A program made the position numbers and the translations under genes. Positions 1 to 13,000 of a stretch of 64,000 nucleotides of DNA are shown in pieces; the stretch's first letter is position 1; every line of letters begins with the position of its first letter. The DNA is taken from positions 1,054,001-1,118,000 of the forward strand of contig JAGMVK010000013.1 in the NCBI GenBank assembly GCA_020747065.1, read 5' to 3'. The notes under the pieces are model-generated. The model searched no databases. It was not told the DNA's origin and worked only from the letters and a program-made list of their open reading frames with translations. This DNA is from Cadophora sp. MPI-SDFR-AT-0126. Lineage: Eukaryota > Ascomycota > Leotiomycetes > Helotiales > Ploettnerulaceae.

Positions 1-91
1 TCGCTCGAAAATAAACTTTGGGTGTTCCTGACCTGCCGCCTCCTTCCCTTCTACAGTACATCGTTGGACTCGCTTCTGAAAACAAGCAAGT

Positions 92-1659
92 ATGCAGCAG
101 CCACCTCTCAGCGTCATCCTGACATGGCCGGAGCCGAATTATATCGATCCCGAGACGCGAGGATATTCAAATGTCGTATTGAATATCATTTTCTATGCCA
201 TACTTCTCAGTTTTGTTGGGTTGAGGATATGGACGAGGAGGTGTTTGAATAATGCTTTTGGGCACGATGATACTTTCATCTTGCTTGCTTTGGTATGTTG
301 TGATATGCTTATTGCTATGATGGCAGTTAAGTCAAGCTGGAACTTGGATGTTCGAGGGAGAACTCAAGAGCTGATTGGGAGACAGGTTCCAACAACAGGT
401 TTCTTCGTGATCAGCATCCTTAAAGATACAAAATATCTATGGATCAGACATACGGTATGTCCCACCCTCCCAATCTCACATCATCAAATAGTTAATTGTG
501 CCTAGTACGACATTCCAATAAGTCACGTCACAGGCGGTCTTAAGATGGTTCTCGCCGCCGAAGTCACATTCGCAGCAGCCATCACGCTCACCAAACTCTC
601 CATGCTGATGCTCGTCCGGAGACTTCTAGTCAATGCTTCGCTGTTCTGGCGAAGAGTGACGTTGGCAGCTATCGCTATAGTGACGATTCAGGGAAGTGTG
701 TTTTGCTTGACGGTGATCTTCCAGTGTCGGTAAGCAATTTAGTCACTTCTCATAACGGAGCCGAGTCCTCTCTACCATCTCCCGACTTTCAAAATTCTCA
801 TCACCGAAGGAAAGCGGGAATTGGAGACTGGGTACAAGCATAGGGACAATACTGACCAACTAACAGCCCAATCCACGACTACTGGAAAGTCACCAAAGAC
901 CCGCAACCAAACTGCATCTCGCAGCCCGCCACCCTCCTCGTCGCCGGCATAATCAACACCTTCACCGACCTCGCCACAGTGCTCCTCCCCATCCGCACAG
1001 TCATAACGCTGCAACTCCCGCGCCGACAGATGATAGTCGTGATCTTACTTTTCGGCTTCGGATTCATCTCGTGCATCGCGGGTGTCGTCCGCACGTATTA
1101 TATGTATGAGGTTACGACGGGGTGGGATCAGACGTGGAGGAGTTATCCGGTTTGGGTTACGAGTGCGTTGGAGTTGTATATTGGGATTGTGAGTTTTTAC
1201 CCCCCTCCCCCTTCTGTCGTCCACTTTCTGCATTTCCATATTGAAATTTTGAAATCCGAGGGAAAGAGAAGTTCAAAGCTAACAACAGAATGCCAAAAGA
1301 TATGCGCCTCCATCCCCGCAACCAAACCCTTCTTCACGGCCTACCTCCCCTCCCTCTTCGGCTCCATGACATCCGTGACATCCGGCACATCATCCTCTAC
1401 CGCTAATTCCACTTCCCGACGTCGATACCATGGCTTCAGTGGAGAGAGAAGCGAGGTCATGACGCCACGAGCGGGAGAAGAGCTTCTGGATTTGGAGAAG
1501 AGCCTAGGTGGGGAGGAGAAGAGAGGAGTGTGTGAGACGGTGGTGAGGAGGGAGGTTAATGTGTCTGGTAGGGGGAGGGGGAGGAGCGTGAGTGAGGAGA
1601 GTGGGGGGAGTAGGGAGGGGATTTTGGTGGTGCAGACTTTTGAGATGAGTGGGCGGTGA
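92..1659 (+). CDS. Fungal rhodopsin-like (PTH11-type) seven-TM membrane protein
   Basis: Four exons, 92-454, 506-729, 867-1188 and 1300-1659, join in phase to about 422 residues. The N-terminus is extracellular and followed by a first TM (IIFYAILLSFVGLRIWTRR). Family-typical motifs follow: FGHDD after TM1, YDIPISHV across the first splice, CRPIHDYW across the second (the conserved Cys before TM5), and GIICASIPATKPFF across the third. This is the fungal rhodopsin-domain integral membrane family, which includes PTH11-like receptors. Ligand and signalling role cannot be read from sequence. The C-terminal tail after TM7 is Ser/Arg/Glu-rich, low in complexity and presumably cytoplasmic. The segment around 292-330 is less typical of the family, so a further small intron or local divergence there is possible. 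Confidence 0.85.
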
Positions 1660-2730
1660 CACTGTTGTGGCTGTATAGTAATAGGGGAGGAACCACGCGC
1701 TCGAGGATCGAGCATCCATAATGAGGTAATGAGAGATGAGTTTGCATACATTTGGTGGCGTTTGCCGTTTGGTATGGATTTGGTCGCGTCGCGGCGTTAT
1801 TGGTGTTTACAGATCGTGGCGTCATGTAAATAGACGGACTCGCTTAGCTTGTGGAAAGCAAAGGTGAAAATATCTTCTCGGGATTTATAAAAGTCAGCTC
1901 GGTCAGCTTCGTGCTCAGTGAAGGGATATCGGTAAGTATTTGCCTCATGGCGATTTCATCACAATCCGGATTTACCATGTTCCTGTATGAGTAGATAGGA
2001 CGAACTTCTGCTATCTCATCCGTCGGAAACGTCCTTGAAAGCTGAGCTTGAATTCATGACCGTCTCAAGCTTGAATGAAAAGTATCCTTCTTGTCTTCTT
2101 CGCTACATACCTGATGAATGGAAGCCTGCACAGCGGTCTGACGCGGCAATGAGTGACTGCAGTCGTGAACTTCCGTAAGCAAATGCTGATGAGGAACGTG
2201 AACCTCCACCTCTTCTCCGGAGGAGCTGGGCTGAGAAGCGAGGATACCAGTGTTGGACGGAGACATCATTTATTTCATTCTGGATGTCTCAACACTACCA
2301 GTGTAGGAAAATTGGGGAAAGAAGTTCGAGAAAACCGCAAGATCAGTTTTGCTTGATCTCCTCTAAATGTGTTCATCAGGTGTTGAAATTGTCACAATTG
2401 TGGTAGTTAGAGCTGCTAAACAAGGGCACAGAAGGGCACACAAGGGCACCAATTCTCTCACACGAGGAAAGGAAGGCCTTGTGACAAGCAGAGCAGATTC
2501 AATTGCACAATTGATTCAGTTTGACCGAGAAAACATTTGATATTCAGTGGTCTGAAAATGCGACGTGTCAAATTCATGCACGTTGTATTGATCAAGTCAA
2601 TTCTGCAAGACATGTAAACGCCATAAGCACTATGTTACATGTATCCTTTTCCCGATATCTCATGGCAATTCCCTACGTCCACTTTTCCACGATCCCACCG
2701 ACGAATACAAAATTAGATCACGGCAGGAGT
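1660..2730. other. Gene-free stretch, 3' flanks of two convergent genes
   Basis: No convincing coding sequence. Only short unsupported ORFs occur on both strands. A small direct repeat (three copies of a roughly 10-bp AAGGGCACA-like unit) lies near 2424-2452. Confidence 0.5.
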
Positions 2731-3967
2731 CTAATCCTCGTCAAACACCTCCTCGACTCGAGGCGCCATGTGTCTTTGCGTGGTATTTGAAGATGTCTGA
2801 ATTTGAGGTGCGGCGGAAGAAGTCGTGGCTGTGGCTGGGGCGGGTTGACCTGTCATAGCAGCCATTGTTGCGCCTGCGTTTGCGGAACCGGATTGTTTGG
2901 ACTTCTTTTTGCCTTTTTTCTTCTCCTATTTGGGTGTTAGCTTCAATCGAACTCAAATATGATATTCCAGGGCTTCAAGAACTTACCTCCTGCCAACCCC
3001 AAAGAGGCCGGAAACTATCAAAGAATCCAACATCCTCAAATAGATTCGGGTACAGCCACAGTCCGGGCGGGACGGCGAACATGGTAATCGCAAAGAGAAT
3101 GAGTCGGAAGATAGCCATAACGAAGAACAGACCAATGAGACCGAGCATGCCCATACTGAGATACCAGACACCGAGACGAAGTTTCATAGGCCAGAGGGGG
3201 AACATGACGACTGTGAAAACCAAAGCTAGCGCACCAACAGCATACAACTTTTGCTTAACTTGGGCACCCTCATAAAGCCATACGAAGTGCAAGTCCTCAC
3301 GACATTCTTGCTGTTGCTCGATCTTGACTGTCCAGAGACCTTTGACCCGCTTTGTTTTGTGTGCGCCTGGGGCGTGGTTGTGACCTTCATGAGGATCGGC
3401 CTTGGAAACGCGGAGAGCGAGGAGAGACATGGGGAGGAGCTTGAATGTGTTTTCGAGAGAGGCGCGGTCAGTGATCTCTGGTAAGAGGGGGTTCTTGGAG
3501 CGAGCTTTGGCGTAGGCTGGAGATTCAAGGGCTCGGAGTGCGCGTTTGACTGGGCTTTTCTTAGTATTGCATCATAATGCAGAGAAGATGGAGAACTTAC
3601 CCTTGAACATATCCTTTCGCTGGCCATTGAGAATACATGTCCGCAATTTCAAGTCTTGTCCCTTCAAGAAGTTTGCGACTGCAAGTGCCTCTGGCTTAGG
3701 AGGACCAGGCTGAATAGGTTGTTGCTGTTGTTGCTGGGCTTGAGCCTGTTGCGCCTGAGCTTGCTGTTGTTGTCTCTGTGCCTCCTGCATCTTTTGAATG
3801 AACTGCGGAACAGTCAATCCTTGCTTTGCTGCTTCAGCAGCGAGTTGCTTCTTCATGATCTCGATTTGTTCCGGAGTTGGCTGTGGTTGACCTGGCGGGG
3901 CCTGAAAATTGATTTGAGGCTCGCCTTGTTCGGCTGGCGGGCCTTGAGAAGGCGTTTGTTGTGCCAT
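2731..3967 (-). CDS. SEC62: ER protein translocation subunit Sec62
   Basis: Three exons read on the minus strand, 3967-3601, 3549-2987 and 2925-2731, give 374 residues. Sec62 is part of the Sec63/Sec62 complex that drives post-translational import through the Sec61 channel in the ER membrane. The N-terminus is a Pro/Gln-rich cytosolic tail with a poly-Gln run. The conserved Sec62 cytosolic domain follows (FLKGQDLKLRTCILNGQR, then VKRALRALESPAYAKA across intron 1). Two TM segments come next (LYAVGALALVFTVVMFPLWP and GMLGLIGLFFVMAIFRLILFA), then the conserved WLYPNL segment. The last exon encodes a Lys-rich, Ala/Thr-rich acidic C-tail ending EEVFDED. Length matches fungal Sec62. Transcribed divergently from the MTC6-like gene. 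Confidence 0.93.
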
Positions 3968-4573
3968 ATTTCTATTATCGGCTATGGTGATTCGAGATAA
4001 TGGTGGTGGTGGTGGTGAAATGTCTGGATGCGACTCGAAGGTGTCAAGTGAAAGTCACAGAGAAGGCTGAGAATTATTGAGACCTGTCCAGTTCAGATTA
4101 AAAGAGTGGAGAATGATCTGATCGCCTTGGTTGGAACGCAACGCCACTGTGGCTTGTCGGCCCGTGCGTTTCTCCGATCATCCAACAAGGATGCGAGGCC
4201 AAAGCTTCAAACATCACTAACAGGTTTACCACCACCACACTCAGATACCTACATGCCGGCGCAGTCTCTTGTCTTTTATTCTAGATATCGCATCTTTATC
4301 TTTTCAATGTCTATCACTATTGTATAATTTTAATCGATTGCTCTCCTAATGGCCACAGCTTGGTATCTCTGTTCACGCGTTTCCGGCTCATCCGATGACA
4401 TATCAGGCATTATTTCCTGAGCTCAATGTCTGTATTTTCTGTGGAGGATGAGTGAGAATTATACCCCAGGGGCTGATGCCCAACCGGTACCACCTTATAC
4501 CACAGTACTTCTTGTGTGTTAATCCGTGTTCCCCAAAATTGTTTGCTCACGTGCTGACCTATGTGTTTTCAAG
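3968..4573. promoter_or_regulatory. Divergent intergenic region between SEC62 and MTC6, containing the unplaced MTC6 first exon
   Basis: About 600 bp separate the SEC62 start from the first certain MTC6 exon. A branch-point-like GCTGACC followed by TTTTCAAG marks a 3' splice site at 4573. One phase-compatible short upstream exon starts near the ATG at 4252 and ends before a GTATAA at about 4323, but this is only a candidate. Confidence 0.4.
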
Positions 4574-6881
4574 TCGCAAAGAGATCTGGGATTGAGAGTC
4601 CCAATCAATTTCGTTACGGACCCAGGTGTTTCTCTGAGAGCAGCTTGTTTCTCAGGAAATAGATATGAAGATGATAGCGCGGGAAAATGCGTCTCGAATC
4701 TGCTCGCTACTGGGTTTCGGAGGTTCGAGCTTGATCTTTATTGGGATGAGGGACGGAGTGTTTGGTCGTTCTGTCCAGTATCCATTCCATCGAGCATTCA
4801 AAATGTCGACCCACTTTCGACGGTAACACTCTTCCCAGGCTCTACTTCAGCGTCAAATTTCTCTCAATCAATAAGCCCAGCTACCGTGTCGAACTTCTCC
4901 CAGTCAACGAGTCCAGCAACACTTTCAGTACAAAGTTCTTCTTCAACTAGCCTAAACTTAGTTGAGAGACAGGGAAATACAGCTGCACCAACTCTGACCA
5001 ACTCGGCTCCGACGAGTTCAACAGAGAGCTCTCTTGGAGAACTTCTGCCAAGTGTTTCAGCCATTCCAGACACACCAAACAGCCCATTAGTAGCCATCGG
5101 ACCATATGTCTGTACCACCTCTATCAATCTCTCAACATTCACCAGTCTACTCCTCGACTACATTCAAAAGACCGAGAACACTTTGGGTGCTCATCTAATC
5201 TACCTATCACTGAACCTCCACGCCGCTGCATCAGAACAAGACCCCAATGCACCTGCTCCTCAGCCCTCGAGCCTGCCCCTAGGATCAGACCACCTCGGAT
5301 TTCAATTTGCGGGAAACCTGACAGACTACATATACACCGAATCCGAGCTATTGTCTGATAGATTAAATCTCAATGAATCCTGGTATAATATTCAAAATGA
5401 GCTTTACAGACCAGTCGATGGCTACTACAAGACGACTCGGACGCCAAACGGGATCCTCACATCCGAAGATGGATGGCCCTCCGAGGCTTATATCGAGTTC
5501 GCGAACAGTAAAAGATTGCTAATCGGTTGGGGAAATGTCGACCCTCAAATGGCGGGATACAACTTTACCGGTGATGCAGGAACGATTTTCACCGACGGGT
5601 TCATTCAAGATCTTCAGACGGACGTTCGGGCCACTGACGACGGAGTGGTCACAAACGGCTGCTTTATCAGTAATAGCACGGACGCTGTGTCACAAGTCAA
5701 TTCTTCGTGGGCTGCTCAGAGCGATCTGTCGAGTTTTGAGTATCCTACTGCGGCTTCAGCTGGTTCGTAATCCCTTTTTTCGATATTGTTGTGCTGCTCT
5801 ATACAGCCGAAGCGAGTTCAGGGGTTCGCTTGTCAAGCGACAATGTTTGCTCCCCAGTGCTTGTTGCTGCCATCACTTCATTTCATTGTCTTTACGTCGA
5901 GACGTATCTCACTAGGCACTCCTCCTCTTGCAAACAAAAATCATTTTATCATCACCATCTTCCAGAAACGCACTCGCTAATCTAATCTCAGACCTTACCC
6001 CCCTCCTCAACCTCACCACTCACCTCACAAACTGCGGCATCTCCCCGCTTCTAAATAACACCCTTCTCTCTGTCACCGCCAACCAAAACTCCACACCTTA
6101 CACCCTTTTCTGCGCCTCCACTATCTGGTCCTGGGCCCCCAACTCCCCTCAGAACGCATCCACTACACGCTCCCCCCCCTCGTCAGATTCCCAAATCTTC
6201 CGCTGCGCAATCGCCACTCACACCAACTCAGACAACCCCTATCCCGGCCGCTGGATAGTAGACGACTGTTCCGCCAAACGTTACGCCGCCTGCCGCCTCC
6301 GCAACGCACCCTACACATGGAAGCTCGCCGACGTAGCCGTCAGCTACAGTTTCGCCGACGAGAATTGTCCCGACGCGTACGAATTCGCGGCGCCGAGGAC
6401 GGCGCTGGAGAATGCGTATTTGACGTTGGCTATGAGGAGGAGCGAGAGGGATTTTGATGGGCATGGGGCGTGGGTTGATTTCAATAGTCTGGATGTTGAG
6501 GGGTGTTGGACGACGGGGGGTCCGAACGCGACGTGTCCGTATAAGGAGGCGGTGGGGAAGAAGAATGAGTTGAATAGGAGGGAGATTTTGGTTTGTCTTG
6601 TTCCTTACCCGTTCCCTCCATATATATTCTCATTCTCACACTTCCCACCTCTAACCACCTCACACCCTCTTCTCTTCCTCTTCCCCTCTCTTCCCATCCC
6701 TTCTCTATCCTAACAAAATTCCGCACAGGTCCCCACAATAGCAGCCATCATCGTCCTCATCACCTTCGGCCTAACAGTCTTCGCCAAATGCGTCGGCAAC
6801 AGGAGTTCCAAACGCCGTGTCAGTAGGAGGAGGACGAAAACGGCTGAGAATGGCTTCGTGTACGAGGGTGTGCCTTCGTGA
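4574..6881 (+). CDS. MTC6: Maintenance of telomere capping protein 6 (Mtc6) homologue, 5' exon not placed
   Basis: Exons 4574-5766, 5966-6590 and 6729-6881 join in phase to about 656 residues. The block SQRDLGLRVPINF at the first certain exon, LLATGFRRFELDLYWDEG, and VWSFCPVSIPS are the conserved Mtc6 core. The middle is Ser/Thr-rich with many N-glycosylation sequons. The C-terminal half has paired Cys (CRLRNAPYTWKLAD, GCWTTGGPNATCPY). A single C-terminal TM (VPTIAAIIVLITFGLTVFAK) precedes a basic tail, fitting a type I membrane glycoprotein. The yeast gene was named from a telomere-capping genetic interaction; biochemical function is unknown. No ATG with a signal peptide is contiguous with this ORF: a GTG lies upstream but a 3' splice site precedes SQRD. 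A separate first exon is therefore expected in the upstream 300 bp. Confidence 0.85.
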
Positions 6882-7477
6882 TTTTCTCTTCTCTGTTTTG
6901 TTCGGTTCTCGATTTTTTGGTGTTGCGTTTGTGGGGAAATGTAAGGGAATAATGATAAGTTGGAATGTTTTGGGTCTGTTTGAATAGATTCGGGTATATA
7001 GATGGAAAGATGGATGGTTAGGAGGCCTTTTATGTTTTCATGTTGTGTTGTACTATATAGGCTTGGTGGCTTGGGTTTTGCTGGCCCTGCATTTAATTGG
7101 GAGGGAGGCGTTGTGTCTTGGATGCACCGTGGCTATTTCGACACGGGAAGGGAGGATAATACTTGCATTTTTGAGCTTGCGGCAGTAAGGTTGGTTCTTG
7201 GGATTGGAGATAATGTTTTTGTACATTGTGTATAGAATTTTCAGATTCAGCAGAAAAGAGAAAGTGAGATGTATATTTTGCCTACGTGCAACTCCTAGTA
7301 TCCAGGATACATACGCCCATGAGCAAATCCAAATGACCGATCGCAAGCAAAGGAACTCTAAACGCCGCCCAGTTGAACGCATGTGTGTTCCCTCTGATGT
7401 CCATACAACTCATGCGCCAGTGCGCCAGGCCACAATCCAAAGCCCTCTTGTTCGCACAATACAATAGAACAGTAGGT
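6882..7477. other. Gene-free stretch between convergent genes
   Basis: Only the 3' flanks of MTC6 and the next minus-strand gene. No coding signal was recognised. Confidence 0.5.
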
Positions 7478-8662
7478 CTAATTATGAACCATCCCGACGT
7501 CGTTCTCGCTGACCTCGCTCCCAACCTCGGTCCAAGACCCGGGTGTCGAGATACCTTCACCATCAACACTCATAACGTCCGCCTCGCTTGTGGCACCACT
7601 TCTCGGAGCCCAAACTTCCTCGCCAGAGCCCGCCAGTGATGCCGAGTCCGTAGGGGTGACTTCACCGCTTCCGGGGACGGAAATATCTGGGTCGCTGAAG
7701 GTGGGCGAACCAGGAACAATTTCGAGACGTGGGGATGCGGATCGTGGCGTTACCGGCAAAGGAGAATAGAAACTGCTATTGGCATTGTCAGCCCAGGCGT
7801 GGATGGATGCGTACGCCGAGTCGTCTCTTGGTGCCATATTTGTGTAGCCTGTATCATCTATTATAGGCTCTTCCATCATAGGGTAGGAAACTGGTGGGTC
7901 GGGAACAGCGTCTGAGGTATCGATGAGTTGTTCGGCGATGGTGGCGGTTGACTGGCGGGTTTCTCTAGGTTCTTCGTTCGCAGAGTAGAGGTCTGACATG
8001 ACTTCAATCTTCTCAGATTCTTCGGGAGACATCAGGCTCGAATCGACAGCTCGTTGCTCGTCAGCGTCAATATTGTGCTCGTCACTGAAGGGATTCGCGT
8101 AGAATGACCCTCTGTTCAAGCCTCTGACGTTCCGGTTCCGAAGTCCCTCCTCAGCCTCGCCACGGACATCCGCGCCGGTATTATAGACATAGGTACCCTT
8201 CTCAGCTGTAGTGTCCTCTTGTAGAAAATCATCGAAACTCGACCCGCGGCTTCGATTTGCAGATCTCTCGCCATTCAACTTCCGCTCCTTCTCCAATTTC
8301 TCCAAATGCACTGCATTCCAATACATCAACTCCTCACGCTGACGGCGTTTAGACTCTTCATCTGCGTCTACCCCGAGATCTGCTCCTGCTTGACTTTGTA
8401 GAAATCCTTCTGCGTCTTCAGGACGATTGAATCTAGGTTGCTGGGATGCGGGGTTGATTTCGTCGCCGAGGGAATGTAGGGCAATCGCTATTCGACGACG
8501 GACATCTTCTGCGAATTGTCGGGCTTGGGGGGATTCGTAGACTGCAATAGCAGCCTGTATGACTTAGCAGATATCTTGAAGAGGGCAGAGAGTTAGACTT
8601 ACAGCAACCGCGGCGGCGACTACCACGATGGCTCCTGAAACGACAACTGGGTGAGAAGGCAT
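7478..8662 (-). CDS. Conserved fungal hypothetical protein with N-terminal hydrophobic segment
   Basis: Two exons, 8662-8603 and 8554-7478, give 378 residues. The N-terminus (residues about 5-26) is a hydrophobic Val/Ala-rich stretch that could be a signal anchor. A helical segment with ARQFAEDVRRRIAIALHSLGDEI and PRFNRPEDAEGF follows, then a charged coiled-coil-like block (RRQREELMYWNAVHLEKLEKERK). The rest is acidic, Ser/Thr/Pro-rich and predicted disordered. I recognise the N-terminal block as a conserved fungal pattern but know no function. A spliceable upstream ATG near 8953 (eight codons then a GTTAGT donor) may be an uORF or alternative first exon. Confidence 0.75.
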
Positions 8663-10010
8663 GTCCAAAAAGTACGAAGAAATTCAAGATTCTAGGGAAT
8701 TAGGTTGACGATGAGAAGGAAGAAAAGGATAGGTGAAGTGGATAGCTTGGAAGGATATGGGATAGGAGAATGTAAAGGTCCGGATGTTGGTGCCTCGAAG
8801 GCGAAGGCGAAGTTGACTTAAGTGACTTGCGCGTCCATGCGAGGCCCATGAGATCTGCCTTGCAGGGTGTCTGGTGATCCGCACCGCCTATCAAGTCCGG
8901 GGATTGGATATTGGATTGAGACTAACCTTTTGCAACCACGGCAGGCATTTTGACAGATTGCCTACAGTGGAACGAGTTCGTGGAGGAGAGAAGAGAAGAG
9001 CAGAGAAGAGAAGGCAGAGGAGGAAGAGGAATGATGAGGTTTAAGTTGTGAGAACTGGGTGGATGGATGGATGTTGGATTACGACAGACGACTATGCGGG
9101 TCCTCAACCCCGCTATCTTTGGCTGTGCTGTGGCTGAAGCTGTTGATAAGTCGATAAGAGAGGTGGCGTGGAGTCACTTTTGAGGCGTCCGTCCTTTTTC
9201 AATCATTTCAACTTTCTAGTCAATATAGCAAGCACGGATAATTTCAATTTATCTTTCCTTTGGTAGGTCGAGCCATGGCGGTTGATTCATTGTCGAAATT
9301 CCTTCCAGTCTTTCAGCCTTTCCAGTACTCTTTTGGCCCGTCCTAGGCCAGTACTGAGCCTTTCGTAGTTATGCTTCTCCTTGCCCGGCAATTGCGAGCC
9401 GTGAGATATGTTCTAGTAAACAGTTGCTTTACGGACTTACATCATAAGAAAATATCCAGATAAGAAGAACAGTTGTCGGTTCAAAAGCACAAAAAAACAC
9501 TTCTAAGGAGCGATAAAACTGACTGATTTCACGTCCTTTCAAATTGGTAGATATTCTGAGGAATGCGCAATATTGAGCACTTCTCATACTTGACACTGGA
9601 CTGGAACTTTTGAGCTCTCGGTTAAAAATAGTGTCTACTTGACCCCGGAGCCTTGTCTTCATCCTTCCAAAAACCGCAGCCAATCCTCACCGATCAACCT
9701 GCATACTATTCGTCCAACACTACAGAAATGGCATTGCGGCTGAGACGGCGCTTCCAGGGTGAGACGGGAACCTGTGATAATCACGGTATAACTATCAGCC
9801 TGGCAGCACGCCAGATTCGCGAGGATGAAACTGCTTCTGTGAAGCGCCCGTCGACGACGACATTGTTAAAGGCACCGACAAATGAGTTTGTCAGGCTGGA
9901 CACGGAACATAAATCGATCAGATACCAGGGTCCGAAGACACTTTACACCTTACACAGCCTACACCCTCGGTTGAATTGAAGTCACAGAGAAACGGTGCAC
10001 GTGAACCCGG
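8663..10010. other. Gene-free divergent intergenic stretch
   Basis: Contains 5' flanks of the gene ending at 8662 and of the NLR gene at 10011. An ORF of 108 codons at 9653-9979 (+) and one at 9429-9683 (-) show no recognisable family and may be spurious. Confidence 0.4.
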
Positions 10011-13000
10011 ATGGAGGTCCTTGGGGTAGCAAGCAGCATCGCGGGCTTGATTAGTCTTGCTGATGTGATTGCTTTCAAGGTCTCAAAATACTACACTCTC
10101 GTGAAGGGTTCTCAATCAGAAATCAGGGCGTTGTTGATTGAGGTTCAAAGCCTCTACGGGGTCTTGAACAGCCTCAAACTTTTAGCAACATGCCTTGAAG
10201 ATGGTCAGCAGCCGTTAGGTATGCCATTCAGTCATTTCCCACATTTTGCACAACTGACAGAGCTCCAATACCAGGCAATATCCCGCAGTTGGATCATTTC
10301 CAAACATGTCGACAGAACCTTGATTACTTGAAGAAGTCGTTGAGCAAGCTCGATTTAGAGCCCACGACAAAGCTCACTGCTCTCAAAATCAAATTACTCT
10401 GGCCTTTCAAAGCTACCGAGACTAAGGAGCTTGTTGAGAGAATCGCTAGAAACAAGCGAGATTTAGCTGATGCCTTAACAGCTGACGGCCTGTAAATTCC
10501 TCATGTTGCTGAAATTGCAATTCTCGCTGACATATACACAGCACTGCCTTAGTCAACGCCTTGTCAACTCAAGTAGGTTTGACAGAAGCAGTTGAAGATG
10601 TGCAGATGAGACTACAGAAAATGGCGGAAGAGAAAGGGGAGAACGAACAAGGTGCGTCAGTACCTAAGTGTTGAAGCCGTGGCTAATTCAGCTCAAGATG
10701 AGCGCAAGAAAATTGTGTTTGAGTGGTGCTCTGTTGTGACTCCTTACGAGAAGCATCGTACTGCCAAGAGTCTGCGACATCCCAATACTGTCTTATGGTT
10801 CTTTGAGTCTCCAGAATTCAAAAAGTGGGCGTCGGAACCAAATTCGGGCATTTGGCTATATGGAATACGTAAGAACATCGTATCATCGACCCTGCAGTAT
10901 GTATTGACAAGAGATGATAGCTGGCGCCGGGAAAACAATATTAACGTAGGTTTCATACGTCCGCTCGTAGACAGAAACTAGTTTAATAATTCTAAGGTCG
11001 GCCGTCATCGAAGAAGCTAAGATGCTTGCTGCTACCAAGGCAGACCACGCTATTGCATATTTCTATATCGAATATCGCTTACCAGAGACACAGCTGCTCT
11101 CTAACATTCTAGGGTCTCTGATCAGGCAGCTCTGCGCAAGTTCCGAAGATGCTTTTGAAGAACTAGAGTCGTTCTACCGCGAATGCAACGAGAAGTCCAA
11201 GCATCCCGTCTTACCGACCTGTGAGCAACTTGGAGAACTGCTTAGCCGTATCTCGAAATGCTTTGAATGCGTGATGTTAGTGATCGATGGGCTCGACGAA
11301 AGTGCCGATCCTCAAGAGCGAAGCTCTACTCTCCATCTCCTATCAACTCTGAGTGCGCCTGAAAACGGAACCATTAAAATCGTCTATACAAGCAGAGACG
11401 AAATCGATATTCGACGAAGTTTTGAAGCGTTCGAGGGAATGTCAATTGCTGCTCGAAGCAACGACTTAGAGTTATACGTCGCTGCCATCATTGAAATGCG
11501 CATCAAGAATAAATCCCTGCGAATGAGAGACCCTGCACTGAAAGAGATTATTATCAACGGAGTTGTGTCTAAGGCTAATGGAATGTAAGTACATCAGCTC
11601 TCCCGGAGCATCCATGCTGATTACATATAGGTTTCAATGGGCAAAATGTCAGCTGGACTACCTTTGCACTCTTAGCACTGACAAAGAACGGCGTTCAGCC
11701 CTTGAGACACTACCTGCCGACCTGTTCGAGACCTACACGAGAATTTTGAATCGAGTTGTGAAGAGCACTCCTGGCAATCGGCGCTTAGTTGAGAGGACCC
11801 TACGATGGATTTATCTCGCTGAATTTCCGTTACATATCGATACCATGGCTCAGGCCGTAGCCGTCGAGATTGGGTCAAGATCAATCGATGAAGATGATAT
11901 CTCAGATCAGGATAGTATCCTAAAGTGGGTTAGCAGCTTGGTCACGAAGAACGAACAGACTGGGATTCTTTCATTTTCTCACTTCACCGTGGAAGAATTC
12001 TTGACAGACGAGAAGCTCTTAGCAATCCCAGAACTCCAAGATTTCTACTTGAACGAGCTTGATTCCGAGAGAATCCTCGCCAAAGTTTGTCTCACATTCC
12101 TTCAGTTCCCGCAATTCTGGCACTGGGACTTGAGAGATTCGAACAGCATCATGAACAGAGCAGACGAGACTCCCTTCTTGAAATATTGTTGTGAATGGTG
12201 GATTCGGCACGCCGAGAACGGCCAAATCGAAATCCACAACGATGAAACGTACGTCGAATTGACACAACGGCTCTTTAATCCTCAAAAGTCCTCAAATTTT
12301 GTCTTGTGGTTGCATATCTGGTGGGCCGAGAAGGGCGAATATGATCTGGAAACCCCGAAAGCCGCCCCGACCTTGAACATAGCTGCCGCTCTACAGCTTT
12401 TGCATATCTGCAGTTGGCTTTTGGATAGACATGACTGCGACGTCAATTTTGATGATCCTATCCTTGGTCCGCCCTTGGTCTGCGCAATAAAAGGTATTGG
12501 GTACGGATCGAATTTCCCAGCCAAGGAGAAAATCGTCCAGTTGCTCATTTCCCACGGCGCCAGCAGGGACGTAAACTTCAGCGAAACCGATTCTCTTGAT
12601 GGTAGAGAAGACAACGTGCTTCCCAGAGAAATTATACGCACCCCCATGTCGCTCGCCTTGGATATTGCTCCGAAAGATGTTAAGTGTTGCTGTGCCATCT
12701 TTAGACAGCTGCTAGAAGCGAACTGTATTTCGTCATGTGCAGAATCTTCTGTATGGACAACTGTTATTAGTCGACACGCATCAGGGCCACCGAAACCTGG
12801 GTCGCTGCCCCCACCTCCGCCACCGCCAGGCTATCCTGCGGCAAGAATGAGAGCAAAAAGGATTAGCAATGCATCAAGCCACTCATCTGAATCAGATTCC
12901 GAGGAAATGCCAGAGCCGATGCTCGTACGCCTCTTTCGGGATACTCTCAATCATCCAGCCTCGAAGTTATTAGACCACGAATCCAGAAGCAAAATGATTT

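Noticed and set aside
4106..4327. ORF upstream of MTC6 taken whole as its first exon
   Set aside because: Only its 3' end could fit a short exon. The upstream part shows no signal peptide and overlaps the divergent promoter.
9653..9979. 108-codon ORF before the large NLR gene
   Set aside because: No recognisable domain, no splice-supported extension and a composition not different from flanking noncoding DNA.
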